44,643 bases of DNA. Origin: an uncultured Pelagibacteraceae bacterium. Its GTDB lineage: Bacteria; Pseudomonadota; Alphaproteobacteria; Pelagibacterales; Pelagibacteraceae. The notes under the pieces were generated by a model. That model saw only the letters and a program-made list of their open reading frames with translations. It had not been told where the DNA came from and did no database searches. The translations under genes were made by a program, and so were the position numbers. The stretch spans positions 1 to 44,643 of the forward strand of contig CACDLV010000006.1 of assembly GCA_902553675.1 (NCBI GenBank), given 5' to 3'. Shown here piece by piece: positions 1 through 8,250 of the stretch (position 1 is the stretch's first letter; each line of letters begins with the position of its first letter).

Positions 1-979
1 CTCTGTGAAAACTTTCCATTAAGTATTCTCCTGCAGGTTGGCAATTTACCAATAAAGGAATGTTGTGCCCAAGTTTTTGCCAATCAGAAAGATCAAATTT
101 AATTCCCATATGTTTTGCAATAGCACTTAGATGAGCTGTACAATTACTAGATCCACCAATAGCACTTGCAACAACTACTGCATTTTCAAAAGCTTTACGT
201 GTCATAATTTTTGATGGGGTTAAATCTTCATGAACCATTCCAACGATTCTTTTTCCTGTTTCGTAAGAAATTTGTTCTCTTTCTCTATAAGGAGCTGGAA
301 TAACAGCACCCCCTGGTAAAGACATACCTAACGCTTCAGCAACAGAGTTCATTGAAGAAGCTGTTCCCATTGTATTACAATGACCGGCACTTGGTGCAGA
401 CGATGCAACCATATCCATAAATTCTTCGTATTTAATTTCTCCTTTGGCTAACATCTTTCTTGCTTCCCAAACTACCATTCCTGAACCAGCTAATTTTCCT
501 TTATAAACTCCATCTAACATTGGACCGCCTGATAAAACTATTGCAGGAATGTTTACTGTAGCAGCTGCCATTAAAGCTGCCGGAGTAGTTTTATCACATC
601 CTGTTGTTAAGATAACTCCATCAATTGGGTATCCATACAAAACTTCAACTAGTGACAAGTAGGAAAGGTTTCTATCCAACATTGCTGTCGGTCTTTTTCC
701 AGTTTCTTGAATTGGGTGAGTAGGAAATTCCATTGGTATGCCACCTGCTCTTCTAATTCCATCTTTTATTCTTTTGCTCAAAGACATGAAATGTCTATTG
801 CATGGAGATAGATCACTGCCAGATTGCGCTATCCCTATAATTGGATTACCAGATTGTAATTCTTTTCTTGTAAGACCATAATTTAAATACCTTTCTAGAT
901 ATAAGGCCGTCATGTCAGGGTTTTTTGGATTATTGAACCACTGTTGACTTCGGAAACTCTTTTTTCTTTTTTTAGGCAT
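1..979 (-). CDS. IlvD/Edd family dehydratase, 3' end cut by window
   Basis: Partial gene of about 326 codons; the start is the ATG complementary to 977-979 (MPKKRKKSF) and the C-terminus lies off the window. The product belongs to the [Fe-S] dihydroxy-acid/sugar-acid dehydratase family. Visible signatures are [14 protein letters not shown] (cluster cysteine), [20 protein letters not shown] and [14 protein letters not shown]. The CNTMGTAS form resembles L-arabinonate/sugar-acid dehydratases more than the branched-chain amino acid enzyme IlvD. It is divergent from an altronate-dehydratase-like gene, which supports sugar-acid catabolism over isoleucine/valine synthesis. The substrate is inferred only; a plain IlvD is the alternative. 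Confidence 0.85.
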   Translation of the reverse strand, partial: MPKKRKKSFRSQQWFNNPKNPDMTALYLERYLNYGLTRKELQSGNPIIGIAQSGSDLSPCNRHFMSLSKRIKDGIRRAGGIPMEFPTHPIQETGKRPTAMLDRNLSYLSLVEVLYGYPIDGVILTTGCDKTTPAALMAAATVNIPAIVLSGGPMLDGVYKGKLAGSGMVVWEARKMLAKGEIKYEEFMDMVASSAPSAGHCNTMGTASSMNSVAEALGMSLPGGAVIPAPYREREQISYETGKRIVGMVHEDLTPSKIMTRKAFENAVVVASAIGGSSNCTAHLSAIAKHMGIKFDLSDWQKLGHNIPLLVNCQPAGEYLMESFHR

Positions 980-981
980 AA

Positions 982-1019
982 TTTAAATAATGGTTTGTTT
1001 AAATTATTGGTTATATAAT
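982..1019. promoter_or_regulatory. Divergent promoter region with a direct repeat
   Basis: The 46-base gap between two divergent dehydratase genes holds an imperfect direct repeat, TTTAAATAATGGTT (982-995) and TTTAAATTATTGGTT (998-1012). A perfect plus-strand -10 hexamer TATAAT follows at 1014-1019. It ends six bases before the ATG at 1026, so that mRNA may be leaderless. The -35 at the usual distance (TGGTTT) is poor, so the repeat may be an activator or repressor site. This is inferred from sequence alone. Confidence 0.4.
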
Positions 1020-1025
1020 AAATTT

Positions 1026-2531
1026 ATGAATAATCTAATAGTTTTAAACAAGAATGACAATGTGGGCGTTAGCCAATTTATTATTCCTGAAAAAACTAAA
1101 ATTGAAGGTCATGAGATCAGCACTATTGATCCAATCCCTTTTGGACACAAAGTTTGTTTAAAAACTATTAAAAAAGGTGATCCAATCATAAAATATGATC
1201 AAATTATTGGATTTGCTTTAGATGATATTAAGCCTGGACAACATGTTCATTCTCATAATTTAGAATTTAGAGAATTTAAAAGAGATTTTAAAGTTACAGA
1301 TAAAAAACATATTGTTGATGAGAAAGCAGATATTTTCTTTAATGGAATTTTAAGAGATAATGGACAGGTTGCTACTAGAAATTACATTGGAATTGTAAGT
1401 ACTGTAAATTGCTCAGCAACTGTCACTAAAATGATAGTTGAGAAGATTAAATATTCCGACATTTTAAAAGATTACCCAAACATTGATGGCATAGTGCCAA
1501 TTACTCACTCAACAGGATGTGGAATGAATACTGAAAGTGAAGGAATGCAAATTTTCCAAAGAACTATAGATGGCTTTAAAAATCATCCTAATTTTTCTCA
1601 TGTTTTTGTTATTGGTTTAGGATGTGAGTGTGCTCAAGTCAGTTTATTTAACGAATCTTTAAAGAAACATAACCGAATTCATTTTCTAACAATACAAGAT
1701 GAAGGTGGTACTAAAAAAATAGTCGAAAAAGTGTTATCTCAAATAAAAAATTTGCTTTCAGAAGCTAATAATGTTCAAAGAACTTCACAACCGGTAAGTC
1801 ATCTAACTTTAGCTCTTCAATGTGGTGGTTCAGATGGATATTCAGGAATAACCGCAAATCCTGCACTAGGAGTTGCAGCAGATCTCTTGGTTAGAAAAGG
1901 TGGAAGTTCAATTTTATCCGAAACTCCAGAGATTTATGGAGCCGAACATTTATTAATTAATAGAGCAAGCTCACAACAAACTGCTGATAAACTTATTAAA
2001 CGAATTGAATGGTGGAAACATTATACTTCAATCAATAACAGTTCGATGGACAACAACCCTGCACCAGGAAATAAAAAAGGTGGTCTAACAACTATACTAG
2101 AGAAATCCTTAGGTGCTGTTGCAAAAGGAGGAAACTCAATCCTTCAAGATGTATTGCATTATGCTGAACCTTTAAAAAATAAAGGTTTTAATTTTATGGA
2201 TTCTCCTGGTTATGATCCTGTATCTGTAACTGGTCAAGTTGCATCAGGTGCAAATGTTATTTGTTTTACGACAGGACGTGGGTCTTGCTTTGGTTGTAAA
2301 CCAGTTCCAAGTTTAAAACTTTCAACAAACTCAGCGATGTTTGAAAGAATGTCAGAAGATATGGATATTAATTGTGGGACAATTGCTGAAGGAAAAGAAA
2401 AAGTTGAAGAAGTTGGTCAAAAAATATTTGAATTAGTTGTAAATACTGCTTCAGGAAATAAATCAAAAAGTGAAATCAACGGCTACGGTGACGAGGAGTT
2501 TAATCCTTGGCAAGTTGGCGTTGTAATGTAA
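1026..2531 (+). CDS. UxaA-family altronate/galactarate-type dehydratase
   Basis: About 501 residues, the full length of a fused UxaA dehydratase (small SAF domain followed by the large catalytic domain). The N-terminal SAF-like part contains FGHKVCLKTIKKGDPIIKYD; the large domain shows RNYIGIVSTVNCSATV, THSTGCGMN, GLGCECAQ, LQCGGSDGYSGITANPALG and GRGSCFGCKPVPS. I chose ATG 1026 over the upstream ATG at 990 because MNNLIVLNKNDNVGV starts the SAF domain directly and the extra 12 residues look like translated promoter. The family removes water from altronate or related sugar acids using a metal. Neighbours are another dehydratase (divergent), an EamA carrier and a beta-hydroxyacid dehydrogenase. 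The exact sugar acid is unknown. Confidence 0.85.
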   Translation: MNNLIVLNKNDNVGVSQFIIPEKTKIEGHEISTIDPIPFGHKVCLKTIKKGDPIIKYDQIIGFALDDIKPGQHVHSHNLEFREFKRDFKVTDKKHIVDEKADIFFNGILRDNGQVATRNYIGIVSTVNCSATVTKMIVEKIKYSDILKDYPNIDGIVPITHSTGCGMNTESEGMQIFQRTIDGFKNHPNFSHVFVIGLGCECAQVSLFNESLKKHNRIHFLTIQDEGGTKKIVEKVLSQIKNLLSEANNVQRTSQPVSHLTLALQCGGSDGYSGITANPALGVAADLLVRKGGSSILSETPEIYGAEHLLINRASSQQTADKLIKRIEWWKHYTSINNSSMDNNPAPGNKKGGLTTILEKSLGAVAKGGNSILQDVLHYAEPLKNKGFNFMDSPGYDPVSVTGQVASGANVICFTTGRGSCFGCKPVPSLKLSTNSAMFERMSEDMDINCGTIAEGKEKVEEVGQKIFELVVNTASGNKSKSEINGYGDEEFNPWQVGVVM

Positions 2532-2543
2532 TTAATATTTCCT

Positions 2544-3410
2544 GTGCCTAAACAAACATCCTTGATAAATGTAATTTTATTAGCTGCTAGTGGTTTTTTC
2601 ATGTTCGTTTGTATGGACTCTATGGCAAAATACCTTGGGACAGTTATGCCAATTACCCAAGCAATTTGGGGAAGATTTTTCTTCCACTTAATTTCTTTAA
2701 TTATATTTTTTTTAATTTTTAAACCAAAAGTAAATTTAAAAAAAAATTTTAAAGTTCAAATAATAAGATCAACTTTAATGGTTACCGCAACTTCGTTTAT
2801 GTTTTATTCTTTACAAAAATTTGATTTAGTAGATATTTATGTTGTATTCTTCACGGCTCCATTAATTGTTTCATTACTTTCAGCATACTTTTTAAAAGAT
2901 ATATTAACACCCAAGGGTATAATTTTGATGTTGCTAAGTTTTGGATCGATTATTTACTCATTAGGACCAAGTATGAGAATATTTAGTGTTGATTTAATTT
3001 TTCCAATAGTTCCGCCAATTTGCTGGGCTTTATATCAATTTTTTACAAAACTACTATCGGGTGATAAAGATCCTTTTGCTGCAATTTTTTATACCTCTAT
3101 TCTGGGTGCAATTATTTTTAGTGTATTTATATTTTTTAATTGGGTTCCATTGGAAAAAAATATCTTCTGGCTATATCTAATATTACTTGGTGCGGCAGGT
3201 TTTGTAAGTCATTCTTTGATTATTTATGCTATTCAGCTGTCTAATTTATCTTTTGTAACAAATTTTCAATATTCTCAATTGGTTTGGTCAACAATTATAA
3301 ATTTTTTAATTTTTGGTGTACCCTTCGATTATAATAAAATTGTTGGTGTAATAGGAATTATAGTTTTTGGTATAATGTTTATTCGAACAGAAGGAACTAA
3401 GAAAAGTTAA
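2544..3410 (+). CDS. EamA/DMT-superfamily membrane transporter
   Basis: 288 residues, about ten hydrophobic segments, the usual size and shape of a drug/metabolite transporter with two EamA repeats. The first repeat includes the ITQAIWGRFFFHLISLIIFF segment and the second the PPICWALYQFFTKLLS segment. The start is a GTG 12 bases after the stop of the upstream dehydratase gene, and the next gene begins 14 bases downstream, so this is probably a three-gene operon. It may export or import an intermediate of sugar-acid catabolism; substrates cannot be read from sequence in this family. Confidence 0.8.
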   Translation: MPKQTSLINVILLAASGFFMFVCMDSMAKYLGTVMPITQAIWGRFFFHLISLIIFFLIFKPKVNLKKNFKVQIIRSTLMVTATSFMFYSLQKFDLVDIYVVFFTAPLIVSLLSAYFLKDILTPKGIILMLLSFGSIIYSLGPSMRIFSVDLIFPIVPPICWALYQFFTKLLSGDKDPFAAIFYTSILGAIIFSVFIFFNWVPLEKNIFWLYLILLGAAGFVSHSLIIYAIQLSNLSFVTNFQYSQLVWSTIINFLIFGVPFDYNKIVGVIGIIVFGIMFIRTEGTKKS

Positions 3411-3424
3411 TTGATGAGATAATT

Positions 3425-4282
3425 ATGAAAAATATTGGTTTTATTGGTGTTGGGTATATGGGCTATGGAATAGCTAAAAATATTTTAAAACATAAAAATA
3501 AACTTTTTGTCATTGCTAACAAAAATAGAAAACCAATTGAGAAAATTGTTAGCGATGGAGCTGAAGAAGTAAAATCTTTCGAAGATTTTTCTAGTAAAAA
3601 TTTAGATGCGATGTTTATGTGTGTTACCAACACTCCTATAGCAAAATTAATTTCTGAAAAAATATCTGATATTTTAGATAGTAAAACTTTAATTATTGAT
3701 ATCACTACTCATAATAAAACGGGCTCAATAGAAACAGAAGCAATATTCAATGCAAAAAAAATAAATTATGTTGAATGTCCTGTAATGGGGGGTCCAGTTC
3801 AAGCAGAGGAAGGTATTTTAGGAGGAATTGTTGGAGCATCAAATGATAACTTTAAAATTGCTGAACCATACTTTAAGTTTTTCTGTAAAGAATATTTTCA
3901 TTTTGGACCTGTTGGCATGGGTGCAAAATCAAAACTATTAAATAATTTTTTATCCCTTGGAAATGCTGCATTAGTTAATCATTTAGCAAAAAGTGCAACA
4001 GAAATGGGTTTGGATTTAAAAAAAGTTTTTGATGTTGCAAAACTTGGTTCTGGAAATTCTGCAGCACTTAATAGAGTTTTTAATAATCTGTTAAAAGGTG
4101 ATTTTACTGGATTTAAATTTACGGCAAGTAATTCCGTAAAAGATTTAACTTATATTCAAGACTTGTTAAAAGATTTTCCCGAAGCTGAAAAAGTTGCTGA
4201 AGTAAATAAAAATTATTTTCAAAAAGCTGTTGATGACGGTTATGGTGAAAATTTTATTAGTGAATTAATTAATAAAAAATAA
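3425..4282 (+). CDS. 3-hydroxyisobutyrate dehydrogenase-family oxidoreductase
   Basis: 285 residues, the standard length for the beta-hydroxyacid dehydrogenase family (3-hydroxyisobutyrate, tartronate semialdehyde, 6-phosphogluconate-like). The N-terminal Rossmann motif is IGFIGVGYMGYGIAKN (GxGxxG). The substrate loop is CPVMGGPVQAEEG, and the catalytic lysine region is GAKSKLLNNFLSLGN. Next to two sugar-acid dehydratases it may reduce or oxidise a semialdehyde formed from a 2-keto-3-deoxy sugar acid; this is inference from context. It is the last gene of the plus-strand operon and is followed by a 286-base non-coding gap. Confidence 0.8.
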   Translation: MKNIGFIGVGYMGYGIAKNILKHKNKLFVIANKNRKPIEKIVSDGAEEVKSFEDFSSKNLDAMFMCVTNTPIAKLISEKISDILDSKTLIIDITTHNKTGSIETEAIFNAKKINYVECPVMGGPVQAEEGILGGIVGASNDNFKIAEPYFKFFCKEYFHFGPVGMGAKSKLLNNFLSLGNAALVNHLAKSATEMGLDLKKVFDVAKLGSGNSAALNRVFNNLLKGDFTGFKFTASNSVKDLTYIQDLLKDFPEAEKVAEVNKNYFQKAVDDGYGENFISELINKK

Positions 4283-4387
4283 TTTTAAGAAGCAATTTTA
4301 GTTACCGGGAATCTACTAAAGCACTAGGTTGTATTCAATAAATATATTTACTCAAAATTTAAATAAATAAATTGAAATTGTATAAAT

Positions 4388-4563
4388 TATAATTACCTTT
4401 TTTTATAGAAGGAGGTTTATGTTAATACTTTCACCACCTGATACTTAGCTGAAGAGCTTTATATTTCAAAAATATAACGAACAATAAAATCCTCTCGGAT
4501 TTAAATGCCAAAGAGGCGAAACAAGGGAGCTCTTTAGGTATACACTTAAAGAGCGAACCCTTT
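4388..4563 (+). ncRNA. Candidate structured RNA between convergent genes
   Basis: This gap has no long ORF but a dense series of hairpins read on the plus strand. They are: AGGAGGT/ACCACCT (4410-4416 with 4433-4439, one A-A mismatch); AGCT/AGCT with loop GAAG (4447-4458); TTATATTT/AAATATAA with loop CAA (4459-4477); AAATCC/GGATTT with loop TCTC (4487-4502); GCC/GGC with loop AAAGA (4507-4517); and a two-tier hairpin AAGGG/CCCTT enclosing GCTCTTTA/TAAAGAGC (4523-4562). A TATAAT sits at 4388-4393 without a good -35. The flanking genes converge, so this is not a leader of either. Family unknown. Strand and ends are inferred. Confidence 0.5.
4419..4448 (+). CDS. Possible nine-codon ORF in the structured RNA
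   Basis: An ATG at 4419 opens a nine-residue ORF, MLILSPPDT, ending in TAG at 4448. It is preceded by AAGGAGG (4409-4415), a nearly perfect match to the anti-Shine-Dalgarno sequence, three bases before the ATG. Such a strong site is rare in this window. The same AGGAGGT can pair with ACCACCT inside the ORF, so translation would compete with the first hairpin. It may be a leader-type peptide or chance; no downstream plus-strand gene is present for it to control. Confidence 0.25.
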   Translation: MLILSPPDT

Positions 4564-4568
4564 AAAAA

Positions 4569-5096
4569 CTAATTTATAGATTTTAATATTTCTAATGGAA
4601 GTGGTGCTTCTGGGTATTTTTTTTGACACAACTTTTCATAGTTTTCACAAAAACTCATGATAGTTTTTTGAACTTCTTTTTTATTTTTATTTGAAAGATT
4701 AAGTTCTTTAATTAACTCACTGCAACTTTTTTCTAATTCTTTTATTTGTTTTCCTGAAAAAAATTCTCCTGTTTCTATTTCCCAATAAGTGTCTTCAAGC
4801 TCATCATCAGTTAGATCATTTAATTTTTTTTGTAATAATTTAATAGTCTCGTCCTCTGTTGCCTTATCTCTCATGGGAGAATCCTTAAGTTTTCCAAGGC
4901 ATTTATCTCTTAATCCATCAATGAAATGAAAATAAGGTTTACCCTCTGAAAAATCTCTAAAATGGTTTGTGTTAAAATATTTATCAATAGCTGTTTCTGT
5001 TGAAACCTTCTCTTTACCCTTAATTATAGCTACCTGAACATAAACTTCCTGGCTAATATATTCTTCAATATAATCTTTAACTTTTTGAGGTATCAT
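4569..5096 (-). CDS. Conserved-looking hypothetical protein, 175 residues
   Basis: I do not recognise a family. The product is 175 residues, soluble, with no signal peptide or membrane segment. It is highly charged and probably mainly alpha-helical: DEETIKLLQKKLNDLTDDEL-like and ELEKSCSELIKELNLSNKNK stretches suggest helical hairpins. Four cysteines are spread without a CxxC motif. The gene ends six bases from the structured-RNA candidate on the other strand and starts 13 bases after the stop of the cytochrome c gene, so it is probably transcribed with that gene. Function unknown. Confidence 0.6.
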   Translation of the reverse strand: MIPQKVKDYIEEYISQEVYVQVAIIKGKEKVSTETAIDKYFNTNHFRDFSEGKPYFHFIDGLRDKCLGKLKDSPMRDKATEDETIKLLQKKLNDLTDDELEDTYWEIETGEFFSGKQIKELEKSCSELIKELNLSNKNKKEVQKTIMSFCENYEKLCQKKYPEAPLPLEILKSIN

Positions 5097-5109
5097 TCTT
5101 AATTAATAA

Positions 5110-5577
5110 CTAATGTTCTTCTCTGTACCTGCTGTGACAAGCCTTACAATTACTCCACATAAATTTAGTTAGTGTGCCTCGAATATCATCTGCATCCTCG
5201 ATTACTGATGCAAGCTTTATCATATCATCAGAAGCTTTTTGCATTAATGCATTGAAGTCGTCTTTTTCATCCCAAATTGTTAGTAAAGCTTCAGTGTCAA
5301 AACCTTCTTGAGTATTTTCGGGAAATAGATCGATCAAAACTTTATAATTTTCACTTATTTCTATCATAAGTTTTTTTGCTTTTTCAAAATCTCCTTTTGA
5401 TGAAAAAGCTTGAACTCTTTTGGCTGTACTATAGTTTTTACTAAACAATGCTTGTCTACTTTTAATGATTTCTTCAACTGTTAACTCAGCATTACTAGAT
5501 GAGACGAAAAATACGCTTAAAACTGATAATAAAATAATTTTAATAAATTTAGTAATGTGGTTTAATAAATCATGCAT
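5110..5577 (-). CDS. Cytochrome c' (class II) family protein, periplasmic
   Basis: 155 residues with an N-terminal signal peptide (hydrophobic IIKIILLSVLSVFF-like core ending SSNA, probable cleavage after Ala) and a single C-terminal heme motif CKACH about ten residues from the end. A C-terminal CxxCH after a four-helix bundle is characteristic of cytochrome c'. The likely role is periplasmic electron transfer or gas binding. It is divergent from a cytochrome b561 gene whose start overlaps its own by six bases (ATGCAT), suggesting the pair works together, as b561/c' pairs do elsewhere. No other in-frame ATG is available for this start. Confidence 0.8.
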   Translation of the reverse strand: MHDLLNHITKFIKIILLSVLSVFFVSSSNAELTVEEIIKSRQALFSKNYSTAKRVQAFSSKGDFEKAKKLMIEISENYKVLIDLFPENTQEGFDTEALLTIWDEKDDFNALMQKASDDMIKLASVIEDADDIRGTLTKFMWSNCKACHSRYREEH

Positions 5578-6099
5578 GTAACAAATACTATAACGGAGTA
5601 TGGTATTATCTCAAAGGTGTTACATTGGCTCAGCGCAATTATTCTTTTTATACAAATACCTTTAGGGTTTTATCTAGTTGATTTAGATTTTGGTGAACAA
5701 CGAATAACCATTGAAGATATGCACGTTACACTAGGTTTAACTGTTTTTTATATAATAATAATAAGGTTAATAAATAATATACTTAATCCAACTCCAAAAT
5801 TAGATCCAAGTATTTTTAAAGGACAAAAGTTTCTAGCAAAGATGAACCATGTTCTTTTATACATTACTATTTTAACAATAACAATTTCAGGAATATTAAA
5901 AAAATTATTTAACGGGGAAACATTGACAATATTATTTAGAGAAATTCAAATTAATGAAAATTTTGATTTAGCAGATCTATTTTATGAAATTCATATTCTT
6001 TCAAATTATATCCTTATTGGTTTAATAGTACTTCATATAACCGCTGTTATTATTCACAAACTATTTTTTGGGGATAATTTATTAAAAAGAATACTTTAA
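5572..6099 (+). CDS. Cytochrome b561 family membrane protein
   Basis: 175 residues with four predicted transmembrane helices and the expected heme histidines: LHW at residue 18, MHVTLG at 51, and IHILSNY and LHITAVIIHK in the last helices. This is the bacterial b561 fold, a di-heme membrane electron carrier that passes electrons between quinol and a periplasmic partner. The partner may be the divergent cytochrome c' gene. The ATG at 5572 is within the palindrome ATGCAT shared with that gene's start. The stop is two bases from the stop of the convergent DUF4396 gene. Confidence 0.85.
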   Translation: MHVTNTITEYGIISKVLHWLSAIILFIQIPLGFYLVDLDFGEQRITIEDMHVTLGLTVFYIIIIRLINNILNPTPKLDPSIFKGQKFLAKMNHVLLYITILTITISGILKKLFNGETLTILFREIQINENFDLADLFYEIHILSNYILIGLIVLHITAVIIHKLFFGDNLLKRIL

Positions 6100-6101
6100 T
6101 C

Positions 6102-6539
6102 TTAATGACAAGCAATTCCAAATTTTTTTAATCTCCAATAATTATAAGGCCAAGGAGTTAAAAAACCTACTATCAACATTATTGGGACCACCCACCAAGT
6201 TAATATTGCACCACCAGTTAAAACATAGTCAGTCAAATTCATCATGATTTCCATGCTAATCATTGAAATTAAACTCATGCCATAAGCAGTTTTGAATGCG
6301 TTAACAAAATTAAAATTTTGTGTCATTAAAATTATTGTTTCTAAAATAATACTTGTGATCAATCCGTTAATGATTGCCAAAATCATTATTCCTAAAACTG
6401 GAAAAGGAATTTGAGTTAATTGAAAAAATAATATTGTTCCAAAATCTCCAATTGCACAACCAAGTACACACCATGCTGTATTTTTTGCACTTCTTTTCCA
6501 GGTATTTCCACAAGACCAATGAAATGTAGAGGAATTCAT
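6102..6539 (-). CDS. DUF4396 family membrane protein
   Basis: 145 residues with about four hydrophobic helices. The sequence carries features I associate with DUF4396: an N-terminal HWSCGNTWKRSAKNTAWCV segment rich in Trp and Cys, a CAIGDFGTILFF segment, and a C-terminal PWPYNYWRLKKFG. Function is not established. It lies between cytochrome b561 (convergent) and persulfide dioxygenase (divergent, 22-base gap), which fits a redox or metal-linked membrane role, but that is inference. The short divergent gap means at least one of the two promoters lies inside the opposite gene. Confidence 0.65.
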   Translation of the reverse strand: MNSSTFHWSCGNTWKRSAKNTAWCVLGCAIGDFGTILFFQLTQIPFPVLGIMILAIINGLITSIILETIILMTQNFNFVNAFKTAYGMSLISMISMEIMMNLTDYVLTGGAILTWWVVPIMLIVGFLTPWPYNYWRLKKFGIACH

Positions 6540-6561
6540 TAATATTTGATATTAATGATAA

Positions 6562-7245
6562 ATGATTTTTAGACAAGTTTTCGATAACAAATCATCAACT
6601 TATACTTATTTAATTGCGTCGGCAAAAGGTCGCGAAGCAGTCATAATTGATCCAGTAATTGAAAATGTTGAAAATTACATTGAATTACTAAACGAGTTAG
6701 ATTTAAAACTAGTTAAGGTAATAGATACCCATATTCATGCTGACCATGTAACTGGTGCAAGTAAACTCAAGCATGTAACAAATTGCTCTACACTTATGGG
6801 GGAACACACACCTGCTGATGCTGTAGAAATTAAAGTAAAAGATGATGAAATAATAAAAATTGGCCAAATAGAAATCAAAGCGATGTATACACCTGGTCAT
6901 ACTTCAGACAGTTACAGCTTCTTAATGAATAACTATTTGTTTTCAGGTGATACTCTTTTAATTAATGGCACCGGTAGAACAGATTTTCAAAATGGAAGTT
7001 CAAAAGATGCTTATAATTCGATCTTTAATAGGTTGTTAAGATTACCTGAGGAAACAATTTTGTATCCTGGTCATGATTATAACGGCAAAGTATCTAGCAC
7101 AATTGGTAATGAAAAAAAATTTAATCCAAGATTGCAGGTTAGAAATGTTGATGAATATGTTGAACTTATGTCAAACCTAAATTTAGCAAAACCAAAATTA
7201 ATAGATATCAATGTAAGTAGAAATATAAAATTAGGTGCTAATTAA
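6562..7245 (+). CDS. Persulfide dioxygenase (ETHE1-like), MBL fold
   Basis: 227 residues, metallo-beta-lactamase fold. Metal motif THIHADHVTG (H57, H59, D61, H62), then TPGHTSDS (H113), FSGDTLLI (D130), GRTDFQNGS, and YPGHDYNG (H171). The GRTDFQxG and PGHDY pattern is that of ETHE1-type mononuclear-iron persulfide dioxygenases, which oxidise glutathione persulfide to sulfite. Glyoxalase II is the less likely alternative. In this setting it would detoxify reactive sulfur from methionine/DMSP-derived thiols. The last eight bases overlap the convergent azlD gene. Confidence 0.85.
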   Translation: MIFRQVFDNKSSTYTYLIASAKGREAVIIDPVIENVENYIELLNELDLKLVKVIDTHIHADHVTGASKLKHVTNCSTLMGEHTPADAVEIKVKDDEIIKIGQIEIKAMYTPGHTSDSYSFLMNNYLFSGDTLLINGTGRTDFQNGSSKDAYNSIFNRLLRLPEETILYPGHDYNGKVSSTIGNEKKFNPRLQVRNVDEYVELMSNLNLAKPKLIDINVSRNIKLGAN

Positions 7246-7555
7246 ATACTACAAATATTAAAAACCAATAAGAAACTAATCCAGCTGAAATTGTTGCAAT
7301 AATATTTTTTGAGAAATAACCTACAATTACAGCAACTAATGCTCCAAAAATTTTAGGATCATTCATTTCTATAAAAGTTCCAAAATCATTTATAAATATT
7401 CCTGGAAATATTATTGCTGGGAATACTGCAGAAGGAACATATTCTAGCACTGCTTTAATTTTGTCTCCCAACATATCCCTGCTAATTAAAGCTATCATAG
7501 TCATTCTAGTAAGGTAGGTTAATATTCCAGCAAAAATAATTGATGTAAGGGTCAT
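7238..7555 (-). CDS. azlD: AzlD-type subunit of branched-chain amino acid exporter
   Basis: 105 residues with about four hydrophobic helices, the normal size of AzlD. The TYLTRMTMIALISRDMLGD-like N-terminal stretch and the LEYVPSAVFPAIIFPGIF segment are typical of the family. AzlC and AzlD form a two-component exporter for branched-chain amino acids and analogues. The gene overlaps the upstream azlC stop by four bases, implying translational coupling, and its own 3' end overlaps the convergent persulfide dioxygenase gene. Confidence 0.8.
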   Translation of the reverse strand: MTLTSIIFAGILTYLTRMTMIALISRDMLGDKIKAVLEYVPSAVFPAIIFPGIFINDFGTFIEMNDPKIFGALVAVIVGYFSKNIIATISAGLVSYWFLIFVVFN

Positions 7556-8238
7556 TTTTTTAACCTCAACAATAGTGCAGCTACAAATAAAGCAATTATC
7601 GGTGAAATAATTATGTAAGATTTAAATGGAGCATCAAAAAATAATAGTGAACTCAAACCACAAGTAATCATTACAATTACATGATCTAATTTTTTTAAAT
7701 CCTGAACAACAATTGCTATAAATGTTAAAGGAATTGCAAATTTTAAGCCAAGTTCTTCTGGAACAAATGAACCTAAAACAATACCTGATAATGTTGCTAT
7801 CTGCCAACAAACCCACATTGTACAACCTGTGCCAATTAAATGATAATGTAAAAATTTTTCACTTCTATTTTTTTTGAAAAACTTATTAGACTCTGCAAAG
7901 CCTTGATCTACAACAACATAAGAAATAAATAATTTTTTTATAAAAGATAATTTTTCTAAATATTCAGATAAAACAGCTCCATATAATAGATGTCTAGAAT
8001 TTATAATTCCAACAGATGCGACGGCAACTAAACTAGATGCACCTCCTGATAACAACTGCAAAAATACTATTTGTGAAGCTCCGCCAAAAATTATGAAAGA
8101 CATTGCATAGACTAAATAAGGGTGAAATCCAAGCTCAACACCGATTGCTCCACAAATTATTCCAAATGGAATTACTGAAAGCATATGTGGAGAAATATCT
8201 AACATCCCTCGAGTGAATAATTGTTTTTTAGTAAACAT
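7552..8238 (-). CDS. azlC: AzlC-type branched-chain amino acid exporter subunit
   Basis: 228 residues, five to six hydrophobic helices, standard length for AzlC. Family signatures include PFGIICGAIGVELGFHPYLVY, the SFIIFGGASQIVFLQLLSGG segment and NSRHLLYGAVLS. It pairs with azlD immediately downstream. It starts 12 bases after the stop of the ferric iron ABC ATPase gene, so azlCD may be read through from that operon. Functional link to iron is not evident; a shared transcript may simply reflect genome compaction. Confidence 0.85.
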   Translation of the reverse strand: MFTKKQLFTRGMLDISPHMLSVIPFGIICGAIGVELGFHPYLVYAMSFIIFGGASQIVFLQLLSGGASSLVAVASVGIINSRHLLYGAVLSEYLEKLSFIKKLFISYVVVDQGFAESNKFFKKNRSEKFLHYHLIGTGCTMWVCWQIATLSGIVLGSFVPEELGLKFAIPLTFIAIVVQDLKKLDHVIVMITCGLSSLLFFDAPFKSYIIISPIIALFVAALLLRLKK

Positions 8239-8250
8239 TTGCTTGTTTTA

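Noticed and set aside
990..1025. Longer start for the UxaA-like gene
   Set aside because: The added residues (MVCLNYWLYNKF) do not resemble the family N-terminus and overlap the TATAAT box.
4283..4387. Glycine riboswitch or other known aptamer in the gap after the 3-hydroxyisobutyrate dehydrogenase-like gene
   Set aside because: No glycine-riboswitch core sequences, no plus-strand gene downstream, and this part of the gap is simple AT-rich sequence.
6367..6576. Minus-strand 69-residue ORF over the DUF4396 gene start
   Set aside because: It is a different frame of the DUF4396 gene and also overlaps the persulfide dioxygenase start; the translation has no recognisable pattern.
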